NCBI GenBank assembly: GCA_036374175.1
Contig: DASUUH010000137.1
Span: 11,583-75,582 of the forward strand
Length of the DNA stretch: 64,000 nt
Origin: JASLBX01 sp036374175
GTDB taxonomy: Bacteria > Actinomycetota > Actinomycetes > Jiangellales > Jiangellaceae
Reading direction: 5' to 3'
A model generated the notes under the pieces. That model was given only the letters and a program-made list of their open reading frames with translations, ran no database searches and had not been told where the DNA came from. A program made the position numbers and the translations under genes. This document shows, in pieces, positions 8,895 to 16,753 of this stretch (position 1 is its first letter; every line of letters starts with the position of its first letter).

Positions 8895-9920
8895 TCAGCG
8901 CAACTCTGGCCGCTGCGGTGACTCGTCCTCTCGCTCGGGTTCCGGTAGCGGGCTGCGCCGCCGGAATCGCAGCTGCGCCCACCGGCCCCAGGGCCCACGG
9001 TCGTGTCCGCCGACCTGAGTGGCCGAGACCTCGGCACCGGAGCGTCCAGCTGCGGCCGCCGCGGCGACGGAGACCGGCAACACCTCGTCACCCCGAGCGG
9101 TGTCGAGCGGGTCCTCGTCGTCGGGCCAGAAGCCGACGGCGCTTGCTAGCGACGGCAGGATGGCGGCGGCCGCTGCGGCATACCCGGCCGCGGACGGATG
9201 GAATCTGTCCACGGCGAACATGTCCGCAGGTGCGGCGCGAAACTCCGGGCCCAGAATCGGACCGAGTGACACCGAGCGCGCGCCAGCCTCGATGACGGCC
9301 ACGGTTTGGGCGGCCGCCAGCTGCCGGCTGGCTCGGCGGACGAGCCACCGAAGCGGCTGGGGTATCGGCTCGATCGTGCCGAGGTCCGGGCAGGTGCCAA
9401 CCACGACGGCACAGCCGGCGGCCCGCAGTGCACGCACCGCCTCGTCGAGCAACCGGACCGACACCGCAGGGCGGACCTGGTGGGTGACGTCGTTTCCACC
9501 GATAATGATCAACGCCACCGCTGGCAATTCCACCAGCGCGCCCTCCACCTGGCGAGCGAGATCACTGGTCTGAGCTCCGGACTGAGCCAGCGTCGTCAGA
9601 CGGACGGGGCGTTCGCCGAGTTCGGCCAGACCCGCCGCCACCAACGCGCCCGGGGTCTCGTCGGGGCTGGTTACACCAAGACCTGCGGCGGCGGAGTCGC
9701 CGAGGACCACGAACGACAGCGGTTCACCCTCGTATGATCCGTACACCCCGTCGGCATCCGGCGCACCTCCGTCCAACTCTCCGATCGACCGCCTGGCCAG
9801 CATGGCTTCGAGCCGCAGGAAGCCATATGTTCCCGCGCCGAGGGCGCCGATGCCCCCGCCGCCGAACATCGCGCCGCGGGCTATCCGCCGGGCTGTCCGG
9901 GCACTCACCAATCCCCGCAT
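8895..9920 (-). CDS. SGNH/GDSL-type hydrolase, membrane-anchored
   Basis: This 341-aa protein has an N-terminal hydrophobic helix (about residues 18-35) and an SGNH esterase/lipase domain. Block I is GDSAAAG with the nucleophilic Ser, block III is IIGGNDVT (Asn), and block V is DRFHPSAAGY (Asp and His), so the catalytic set is complete. The C-terminal 60 residues are alanine-rich and then strongly charged. It corresponds in position and type to mycobacterial Rv1075c, which also lies near cbs. The native substrate is unknown; acyl ester cleavage at the cell envelope is the likely chemistry. A strong hairpin separates it from the upstream gene on the same strand. Confidence 0.88.
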   Translation of the reverse strand: MRGLVSARTARRIARGAMFGGGGIGALGAGTYGFLRLEAMLARRSIGELDGGAPDADGVYGSYEGEPLSFVVLGDSAAAGLGVTSPDETPGALVAAGLAELGERPVRLTTLAQSGAQTSDLARQVEGALVELPAVALIIIGGNDVTHQVRPAVSVRLLDEAVRALRAAGCAVVVGTCPDLGTIEPIPQPLRWLVRRASRQLAAAQTVAVIEAGARSVSLGPILGPEFRAAPADMFAVDRFHPSAAGYAAAAAAILPSLASAVGFWPDDEDPLDTARGDEVLPVSVAAAAAAGRSGAEVSATQVGGHDRGPWGRWAQLRFRRRSPLPEPEREDESPQRPELR

Positions 9921-9991
9921 GCTTTGGACTCTAGTGCTTGGGTCCGACGATGTTTTCTCACTGTCTCCGGCGCCCGGACCGCAACGCTCAC

Positions 9992-10035
9992 GAGAAGTGG
10001 GGCGTCCGGACCTGGTCCCTGACGCCCCACTTCTC
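9992..10035 (-). terminator. Hairpin terminator after the LVIVD protein gene
   Basis: A perfect 15-bp inverted repeat (9992-10006 and 10021-10035, GAGAAGTGGGGCGTC and its complement) encloses a 14-nt loop. It lies 33 bp past the stop of the leftward gene ending at 10069. No U-tract follows, as is usual for high-GC actinobacterial terminators. Confidence 0.65.
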
Positions 10036-10068
10036 CAATGATCAACTCATCTCAGCGGTGCTGTTCGG

Positions 10069-11991
10069 TCACGGGTCGACGAAGATCCACAGCCCGCTGT
10101 CACGATCGCTTCCGAGGATGTAGGTGCGCCCGTCCTCACCGACGAACGTCTCGACTCCCCAGAAGTCGTTGCCCGCGGGATCCAGGTAGCCGCCTACCTC
10201 GACCAGCTCGCACGTGGAGTTGTCCGACGGGTCAGCACACTGTATCTGGATCGCCCGCAAGCCACCCGAGTAGTACGACAGGTACGCGAGCGACGGATCT
10301 TGGGGATCGACCGCCACCTCGTGCACCGAGAGGTCGCCGAAGCCGAACGCAAAGTCCGGGTCGTGCGCCTCGGGGATCGCGAAGGTGTCGAGGGGCTCCA
10401 GCGTCTCCCGGTCTAACAGCCAGACGTAGCCCCACCCGTCGAAGATCGACCCGACCTCGATCTCCGCACCGATCGTGCCGATCGCGAGGTTCTCGGGGTA
10501 GCTCCATGGCGGGTCGAGCGGTGCCAGGTCGAACAGCCGGTGGAAGGCCGCGTGGGTGGTGCAGATCGCGACGATCTCGTCGACGAACGCACCCGAGCCG
10601 CAGAATGGCTCGCCGCCAGCGGCTTCACCGGCGTGGTGGTTCACGAACAGCACCGCGTCCCACCCGGCAAGTGCGGCTTCGTGCGCCTTCTCACCCGGGA
10701 AGCAGGGCGCCTCGGATGCGCTCGGGTCGCCGACCGGGCCGCGCTGGAGGACGATGATCGTCTCCTCGCCGGGCTCGAGCATGGCCAGGTACCCGGGGAT
10801 GTCCTCGGGGCTGGGGACCGGCGCCGAGTCTGGGCACCCGTACCCACCGTAGACGACCGGTCCGTTGAGGGTCAGGTCGTCGAGGATCGCCGGCGCCTGG
10901 CCGCCTGGGACGATGCCCGATGGGTAGACGCCAGCGTGCGGGCCCGTCGTGATCTCGAACTCGTCGGTCCGGTACGGAGCGAAGTCCTCGTCCGTGCCGA
11001 TGATGAACCGGTTGTCGATCGTGAACTCGGCCTGGTGGGCGTTGCCCTCGGGGGTCAACGAGACGCCGAGCTCCTCGAGCAGCTCCGGATCGACTGCGGG
11101 GTAGTCGCTGTCCGCGATGAACACCGGATTCGCCGGGTCGTCAACGTTCAGCAGCACCCAGCCGCCGTCCCAGTAGGAAAGCAGCATGATCCAGTCGCCA
11201 TCGATCTGCTTGACGACCATGTCGTGCAGGAACGAGTCGGTCAGGCCCAGCTCCGGCTGGGTGACGTTGAAGTCGTTGAGATTGAGCTCGGCGATCAGCC
11301 GGGGCCGCTTCGGGTTGGTGATCTCCATGATGTCGACATCCGGGAACTCCTCGTTGTCGGTCATCACGACGAAGGCCCGGTCACCGGCGTCCCAGGCAAA
11401 GGCGCTGTGGATCGTGTTGGCGTCGCTGATCAGCGCGCTACGGTCGCCGAAGTGTGTCGAGAGCCGCTTCGGCTTGGTCGGGTCGGTGACGTCCCAGAGC
11501 GAGACGCCGCCCTTGAAGTTCTTGCCGCACGCCTCGTTGTTCATAACGAGGACATCACCACTGAACCACCTTGTCGTGAGCTCGATGACCTGCATCCCCT
11601 CACCGGGTCGGGTGTCCTGGTGGGACGGGATGAAGCCGATCAGCTCGGCAGACTCCGGATCGGACTCGATGTCGGAGATGTCTATCACGTAGGCGCCGGC
11701 GTCAGGGCTGGTCTTGCCGCCGGTCTCGGGGCCGGCGCAGTCCGGTTCACCCCAGTTGGCAAGGAACGCCGTGTTGCCGTCTGGTGAAACGGTCACGTCG
11801 GCGATCAGGTCGTCGGTGTCGGTGAGGTCCACGACGTCGAGCAGGTCGATCTTGCCCCACTCGCCGGGTCCGACGAGGTGCCCCTCATCGGTGCCGTGCT
11901 GGCCGTCCGGATCCGCTTCCGCGACCGTGGCGCCAAGGATCGCCAGCGACACAGCGCTGACCAAAGCTACGGCGGGTCTATGTGTCTGCAT
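10069..11991 (-). CDS. Secreted LVIVD-repeat protein with PA domain insertion
   Basis: This 640-aa exported protein has a signal peptide in the first 27 residues (cleavage likely after AEA). It then has beta-propeller-like LVIVD repeats, recognisable as GGVSLWDVTDPTKP, VDIMEITNPKRP, and GGWVLLNVDDPANP. A protease-associated-like domain (about 365-495) is inserted before the last blades; it contains the typical FPGEKAHEAALAGWDAVLFVN segment. Paired cysteines suggest extracytoplasmic disulfides. The function of such proteins is not established; an adhesion, sensing or substrate-presenting role is only inference. The ATG at 11991 follows AAAGGAG by 7 bp, which rules out the longer upstream frame. 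Confidence 0.82.
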   Translation of the reverse strand: MQTHRPAVALVSAVSLAILGATVAEADPDGQHGTDEGHLVGPGEWGKIDLLDVVDLTDTDDLIADVTVSPDGNTAFLANWGEPDCAGPETGGKTSPDAGAYVIDISDIESDPESAELIGFIPSHQDTRPGEGMQVIELTTRWFSGDVLVMNNEACGKNFKGGVSLWDVTDPTKPKRLSTHFGDRSALISDANTIHSAFAWDAGDRAFVVMTDNEEFPDVDIMEITNPKRPRLIAELNLNDFNVTQPELGLTDSFLHDMVVKQIDGDWIMLLSYWDGGWVLLNVDDPANPVFIADSDYPAVDPELLEELGVSLTPEGNAHQAEFTIDNRFIIGTDEDFAPYRTDEFEITTGPHAGVYPSGIVPGGQAPAILDDLTLNGPVVYGGYGCPDSAPVPSPEDIPGYLAMLEPGEETIIVLQRGPVGDPSASEAPCFPGEKAHEAALAGWDAVLFVNHHAGEAAGGEPFCGSGAFVDEIVAICTTHAAFHRLFDLAPLDPPWSYPENLAIGTIGAEIEVGSIFDGWGYVWLLDRETLEPLDTFAIPEAHDPDFAFGFGDLSVHEVAVDPQDPSLAYLSYYSGGLRAIQIQCADPSDNSTCELVEVGGYLDPAGNDFWGVETFVGEDGRTYILGSDRDSGLWIFVDP

Positions 11992-12281
11992 ACCGTCACT
12001 CCTTTGTCCGGTGCAGCAAACCTTCGGTGTGACCGGTGTCTCCGGCCCATGCGGGGATAGTACGGCGCGGCTTAACAGCTCAGTGGACAAACGAGAAATT
12101 GGCTTTTCACGTCCGCAGCGCAGCCGTGTCTTCGGCTTCGGCGCCTTGGCCCTGCCGACGTGAGGATGCGAAGAGTGGTACGGAGTGGGCTCGCTGTACC
12201 ATGCTGTCCAGCCCCGTCCCAGCGGACTGTTCGGTAGCCGCACGCGCTTCCGGTAACCGTCTGACCAGCCAGGAAACGAAT

Positions 12282-13649
12282 GTGGACTATTACGAGAGTG
12301 TCGTCGATCTAGTCGGCAACACGCCGCTGGTGCGGCTACGCAAGGTCGCTGACGGCTTGCCGGCGACCGTGCTCGCCAAGGTCGAGTACTTCAACCCGGG
12401 CGGCTCGGTCAAGGACCGGATCGCGTTGCGCATGATCGAAGATGCCGAGAAGGAAGGCAAGATCCGTCCTGGTGGCACCATCGTGGAGCCCACCAGTGGC
12501 AACACGGGTGTGGGCCTGGCTCTCGTCGCGCAGCAGAAGGGATATCGCTGCGTATTCGTATGCCCGGACAAGGTAAGCGAGGACAAGCGCAACGTGTTGA
12601 AGGCGTACGGCGCCGAAGTCGTGGTATGCCCGACCGCCGTGCCGCCCGAGCACCCGGACTCGTACTACAACGTCTCGGACCGGTTGGTCGCCGAGATCGA
12701 CGGTGCCTGGAAACCTGACCAGTACTCCAACGAGGCCAACCCGCGCTCGCACTACGAAACGACGGGACCTGAGATCTGGCGCCAGACCGATGGCCGGGTG
12801 ACTCACTTCGTGGCCGGCATCGGGACGGGCGGGACGATCTCCGGCACTGGCCGTTACCTGAAGGAGGTCTCCGACGGCCGGGTTCGCATCGTCGGGGCGG
12901 ATCCGGAAGGTTCGGTGTACTCCGGCGGCGACGGGCGTCCGTACCTCGTCGAAGGTGTGGGAGAGGACTTCTGGCCGACCGCTTACGACCGAAGCATCTG
13001 CGACGAGGTCGAGGCCGTCTCCGACAAGGAGTCGTTCGAAATGACCCGCCGGCTGGCGCGCGAGGAGGGCTTGCTCGTCGGCGGCTCCTGCGGGACGGCG
13101 GCCGTAGCTGCGCTGCGAGTAGGGGCCCGATCGGGGCCTGATGACGTCGTCGTCGTGCTCCTGCCCGACAGTGGGCGCGGTTACCTGTCGAAGATCTTCA
13201 ACGACGAGTGGATGGCCTCGTACGGTTTCCTTTCCACCCGCGACGAAGGGACGACGGTTGGAGAGGTGCTCCGGCGCAAGAGCGGTGACATGCCCGCTCT
13301 CGTGCATACGCACCCCAACGAGACGCTTGCCCAGGCCATCGCGATCCTCCGCGAGTACAACGTGTCGCAAATGCCCGTGGTCCGAGCCGAGCCGCCGATC
13401 ATGGCCGCCGAGGTGGCCGGCGCCGTGGTGGAGCGCGACCTGCTCGACGCGTTGTTCACCGGCAAGGCGCACCTAACTGATGCGGTCGAAAAGCACATGT
13501 CGACACCACTGCCGACGGTCGGCGCCGGTGAGCGGGTGCAGATCGCTGTAGAGGCACTCGGCAGCGCGGATGCGGTCCTCGTTCTCGATGACGGCAAGCC
13601 CACAGGTGTGCTGACCCGGGCCGACCTCCTCAACTACCTCGCCGGTTGA
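12282..13649 (+). CDS. cbs: Cystathionine beta-synthase
   Basis: This 455-aa PLP enzyme condenses serine and homocysteine to cystathionine, the first step of reverse transsulfuration. The catalytic core (about 1-320) has GGSVKDR with the PLP lysine at residue 44, the SGNTG substrate loop, and the GTGGTISGTG phosphate-binding loop. Two CBS motifs form the C-terminal module (about 335-455), as in mycobacterial Rv1077; there is no heme domain. The GTG at 12282 is preceded by AGGA. The TGA stop is contributed by the first unit of repeat array A. Together with the cystathionine gamma-synthase domain about 4 kb away it suggests both directions of transsulfuration. Confidence 0.93.
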   Translation: MDYYESVVDLVGNTPLVRLRKVADGLPATVLAKVEYFNPGGSVKDRIALRMIEDAEKEGKIRPGGTIVEPTSGNTGVGLALVAQQKGYRCVFVCPDKVSEDKRNVLKAYGAEVVVCPTAVPPEHPDSYYNVSDRLVAEIDGAWKPDQYSNEANPRSHYETTGPEIWRQTDGRVTHFVAGIGTGGTISGTGRYLKEVSDGRVRIVGADPEGSVYSGGDGRPYLVEGVGEDFWPTAYDRSICDEVEAVSDKESFEMTRRLAREEGLLVGGSCGTAAVAALRVGARSGPDDVVVVLLPDSGRGYLSKIFNDEWMASYGFLSTRDEGTTVGEVLRRKSGDMPALVHTHPNETLAQAIAILREYNVSQMPVVRAEPPIMAAEVAGAVVERDLLDALFTGKAHLTDAVEKHMSTPLPTVGAGERVQIAVEALGSADAVLVLDDGKPTGVLTRADLLNYLAG

Positions 13650-13857
13650 TCACGTCCAGCATGCGTGTGCCTGCCGGACCAGGCGCGTGCGGGTGGTACG
13701 GCACCGGTTGATCACGTTCAGCAGGTTTGTCGGCACTGCACCAGGCGCGTGCAGGTGGTGGAGCACCGGTTGATCACGTTCAGCAGGTTTGTCGGCGCTC
13801 CACCAGGCGCGTGCGGGTGGTACGGCACCCACAGGCATGCTGAACGTGATCAACCGG
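13642..13857 (+). repeat. 62-bp tandem repeat array A
   Basis: Three head-to-tail units of exactly 62 bp lie at 13642-13703, 13704-13765 and 13766-13827. Each opens with CCGGTTGATCACGT and closes with GGTGGTACGGCA or a variant. A 30-bp inverted half unit (13828-13857) ends the array. The outer ends form a near-perfect inverted repeat. The array begins inside the last codons of cbs, providing its TGA, and ends 8 bp before the convergent msrA stop, so it fills the entire gap. Confidence 0.9.
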
Positions 13858-13865
13858 AGCAAAAG

Positions 13866-14525
13866 TTAGATGACGCCGACTGGGCAGGAGACCCCGGTGC
13901 CGCCTATGCCGCAGTATCCATTGGGATTCTTCGCGTCGGACAGGTACTGCTGGTGGTAGTCCTCGGCGTACCACAGGTCGCCGAGCGGGCCGATCTCGGT
14001 GGTGATCGCTCCGTACCCGGCGTCGGCCAGCCGCTTGGCGTAGACGTCACGAGAGGCGATGGCGGCATCTCGTTGGGCAGGTGTCGTCCAGTAGACGGTC
14101 GAGCGGTACTGGGTGCCGACGTCGTTGCCCTGCCGCATGCCCTGGGTCGGGTCGTGCCCCTCCCAGAAGGTCCTGAGCACGTCGTCCGTGCTCACGACGG
14201 CCGGGTCGTAGATGACGCGGACCACCTCGGCGTGACCGGTGAGACCCGAGCACACCTCTTCGTAGGTGGGGTGAGGGGTGTACCCGCCGGCGTAAGCAGC
14301 CGCTGTGGTCCACACCCCGGGTAGCTTCCAGAACATCCGCTCGGCACCCCAGAAACAACCCATGCCGACGACGATCTCCTCGTGGCCGGCGGGCGCGGGC
14401 GCCTCGATCGGTGTGCGAAGCACGGTGTGGATGCCGTCGAGGTGGTACGGACGAGTGGCCCTGCCTGGTAGCGCCTGGTCGGCACTGACGAGGCTAAGTT
14501 TGATGGCGCGGTCAAAGCTGAACAT
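13866..14525 (-). CDS. msrA: Peptide-methionine (S)-S-oxide reductase
   Basis: This 219-aa protein reduces S-methionine sulfoxide in oxidised proteins. The catalytic motif GCFWG lies at about residues 55-59, followed by the conserved YAGG, the Glu/Asp region TYEEVCSG and GHAEVV. A C-terminal Cys pair (YCG and SCPVG) could act in recycling with thioredoxin or mycoredoxin. An N-terminal extension of about 45 residues precedes the core, as in many actinobacterial MsrA. The ATG at 14525 follows AGGGGAG. The gene converges on cbs across repeat array A. Confidence 0.93.
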   Translation of the reverse strand: MFSFDRAIKLSLVSADQALPGRATRPYHLDGIHTVLRTPIEAPAPAGHEEIVVGMGCFWGAERMFWKLPGVWTTAAAYAGGYTPHPTYEEVCSGLTGHAEVVRVIYDPAVVSTDDVLRTFWEGHDPTQGMRQGNDVGTQYRSTVYWTTPAQRDAAIASRDVYAKRLADAGYGAITTEIGPLGDLWYAEDYHQQYLSDAKNPNGYCGIGGTGVSCPVGVI

Positions 14526-14578
14526 CTCATCTCCCCTTTGTTCGGCCCAACGCCACGGCGACCGCGTCTGTTCCGGGC

Positions 14579-16027
14579 TCAGGCGAGGCTGGCGAGTTCC
14601 GGCGACTGGGTCGAGGTGTCGGTGACGGCGCGATAGGCGGCCGCGAGCCGTTCGGTCGCTTCGGTCAGCACCGGCGCCGGGTAGGTGTACGGCAACCGGA
14701 GCCGGCGCTCGAACGCTCCGTCAACCCCGAACCGCGGCCCGGCCGCGAGCCGCAGGCTGTGTCGCTCGGCTGCACTCACCAAAGCGCTGCTGACTGGTTG
14801 GTCCAGCTCACACCACAACACGAGCCCGCCCGCCGGCCGACGCGCGTTCCACCGCGGTAACCGCTCGGCCAGCGCCGCCAGGAGGGCGTCGCGCCGGGTG
14901 CGCAACTCGGCTCGGCGAGTGACCATAAGCTCGTCCAGACGAGGCAGCAGATGCGCCACCGCGAGTTGCTCCACGACTGCGGACGAGATGTCCACAGTGG
15001 CACGGACAGCGGCCAACCGCCGGATCATCGCAGGGGACGCGCGGATCCAACCAACCCGAAGCCCGCCCCAGAATGTCTTGCTCACACTGCCGACCGTGAT
15101 GGTCAACTCGTCGTCGGCGAACGACGCGAACGGCGGCGGCACGTCACCCTCGAGGGCGAGATCGGCCAACGTCTCGTCGATCACCGTGAGTGTTCGATGT
15201 CGGCGCAGCTGCTCGGCTACGTGCTTGCGTTCGTCCGCGCTGGCCAGCACGCCGGTCGGGTTGTTGAAATCGGGGGTCAGGTACGCGAGCCGCGGTGAGG
15301 TCTGCCGGAGTGCCGCAGAGACCGCTTCGAGATCCCAGCCGTCCGTTCCCATGCCGACCGGGACGATGCGCCCGCTGGATCGGCGGATGGCGTCCAGTGC
15401 GTTGGGATACGTCGGATGCTCCACTAGAACCCGGTCGCCAGGACTCGCGGCAAGTGCCAAGACGAGCGAGAACCCGTGCTGGGCGCCGTCCGTGACAAGA
15501 ACCTGCTCGGGGGACGTGGACAGCCCGCGAGCCGTGAACCGTTCGGCGATGGCAGCGCGAAGCTCGGGCAGGCCGAGCAGGTTGTAGCCAGCGCCGGACA
15601 AGTGGCGGGGAAGCTGGTCGAGTGCGGCGTCGTAGGCGGCCCGCAGCGCCTGGGCCGGCGCCTCCGGCGAGGCGTGTGCGAGGTCCAGCAACTCGGCACC
15701 GTCGGGGGCGAACGGAGTCCATGGCGCGCTGCCTGAGCCCCCGGAGCGGGTGTCCGGAAGCGTCGTCCATGTGCCGGATCCGCGCCGGCTGGCGGCATAC
15801 CCGGCCTCGCGCAGCGCGTCGTAGGCGGCAGTGATCGTCGTCCGGCTCACACCCAGGGCAGTGGCGAGTTCGCGCTCACCCGGCAGCCGGGTAGCCAGCG
15901 GAAGGCGCCCGTCCAGGACGAGGAGGCGGAGCGCGGCAGCGAGCCGTGCATAGCCGGGCCCGGTCGTGCCGCTCGTCGCCCAGTCACCGAGCAGGCGGGC
16001 AAGGTGAGTGCCATTTACAGACCTCAT
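14579..16027 (-). CDS. MocR-type GntR regulator with aminotransferase domain (YczR-like)
   Basis: This 482-aa protein joins an N-terminal GntR winged helix-turn-helix (about 20-90, with LPGERELATALGVSRTT) to a fold-type I aminotransferase domain (about 110-480). The presumed PLP lysine is in SVSKTFWGG. MocR proteins sense PLP or its derivatives and usually control an adjacent gene. The divergent neighbour encodes a YczE-type membrane protein, the known partner of the YczR subgroup, so regulation of that gene is the likely role. No Shine-Dalgarno precedes the ATG; it abuts the shared inverted repeat, suggesting a leaderless autoregulated transcript. Confidence 0.88.
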   Translation of the reverse strand: MRSVNGTHLARLLGDWATSGTTGPGYARLAAALRLLVLDGRLPLATRLPGERELATALGVSRTTITAAYDALREAGYAASRRGSGTWTTLPDTRSGGSGSAPWTPFAPDGAELLDLAHASPEAPAQALRAAYDAALDQLPRHLSGAGYNLLGLPELRAAIAERFTARGLSTSPEQVLVTDGAQHGFSLVLALAASPGDRVLVEHPTYPNALDAIRRSSGRIVPVGMGTDGWDLEAVSAALRQTSPRLAYLTPDFNNPTGVLASADERKHVAEQLRRHRTLTVIDETLADLALEGDVPPPFASFADDELTITVGSVSKTFWGGLRVGWIRASPAMIRRLAAVRATVDISSAVVEQLAVAHLLPRLDELMVTRRAELRTRRDALLAALAERLPRWNARRPAGGLVLWCELDQPVSSALVSAAERHSLRLAAGPRFGVDGAFERRLRLPYTYPAPVLTEATERLAAAYRAVTDTSTQSPELASLA

Positions 16028-16053
16028 AGAGCCACTTTCTCATAATTGGCTCT
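16028..16053. promoter_or_regulatory. Candidate MocR/YczR operator
   Basis: AGAGCCA (16028-16034) and TGGCTCT (16047-16053) form a 7-bp inverted repeat with a 12-bp spacer, in the 63-bp gap between the divergent regulator and yczE-like genes. Position and symmetry suit a binding site for the adjacent regulator. Confidence 0.55.
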
Positions 16054-16090
16054 TGAAGAACAGGCCATTGGCCAGGCAGGTTAGGACACC

Positions 16091-16735
16091 ATGACGCGGC
16101 GCTTGATTCAGCTGTATGCCGGACTGATCCTCTACGGGGTCAGCCTCGCCCTGATGGTGCGGGCCGAACTCGGTCTTGATCCGTGGGATGTCTTCCACCA
16201 GGGTCTGGCCGACCGGCTGCCGCTGACGTTCGGGCAAGTCGTGATCGTCGTCGGCGCGTTGGTGTTGCTGGCCTGGATTCCGCTCCGGCAGCGCCCGGGA
16301 CTCGGAACGATCAGCAATGTCATCGTCATCGGTCTGGCCGTTGATGCAGCGCTCGCCGTGTTGCCCCCGCCGGATCCGATGGCCTGGCGCATCACCTTCC
16401 TGGTCTCCGGGGTGGTACTCAACGGTGTCGCGACCGCCGCGTACATCGGCGCCCGACTCGGGCCGGGCCCGCGGGACGGATTGATGACGGGGTTGGTCGC
16501 CCGCACTGGCCGTTCCGTCCGGTTGATACGTACCTCGATCGAAGTAGGCGTGCTGGCAACCGGCTGGCTCCTCGGCGGCACCGTCGGCGTCGGAACCGTC
16601 CTATACGCCATTGCGATCGGTCCGCTCGTGCACCTGTTACTGCCCCGCCTCACCGTTCCGGACCGACCGGAGCGTGCGGTCTCGGCGGCTGGGCCGGCCA
16701 GTCGGTGGCTGACCGGGTTGCATGGATCGCAGTGA
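16091..16735 (+). CDS. YczE/YyaS/YitT family membrane protein
   Basis: This 214-aa integral membrane protein has about five hydrophobic helices. It starts with a basic MTRRL segment and has the family pattern of an early GLILYGVSLALMV helix followed by GLDPWDVFHQG. The role of YczE proteins is poorly defined; in Bacillus a homologue affects surfactin production. The gene is divergent from, and probably controlled by, the MocR-type regulator. The last 25 residues are polar and presumably cytoplasmic. Confidence 0.8.
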   Translation: MTRRLIQLYAGLILYGVSLALMVRAELGLDPWDVFHQGLADRLPLTFGQVVIVVGALVLLAWIPLRQRPGLGTISNVIVIGLAVDAALAVLPPPDPMAWRITFLVSGVVLNGVATAAYIGARLGPGPRDGLMTGLVARTGRSVRLIRTSIEVGVLATGWLLGGTVGVGTVLYAIAIGPLVHLLLPRLTVPDRPERAVSAAGPASRWLTGLHGSQ

Positions 16736-16753
16736 CGTGTTCGGCTGGACTCT

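Noticed and set aside
12336..13472. 378-aa frame opposite cbs
   Set aside because: No domain or start signal, and the other strand encodes a complete cystathionine beta-synthase.
13642..13857. Possible CRISPR array
   Set aside because: Units are directly adjoining 62-bp repeats with no unique spacers, and no cas genes are in the window.
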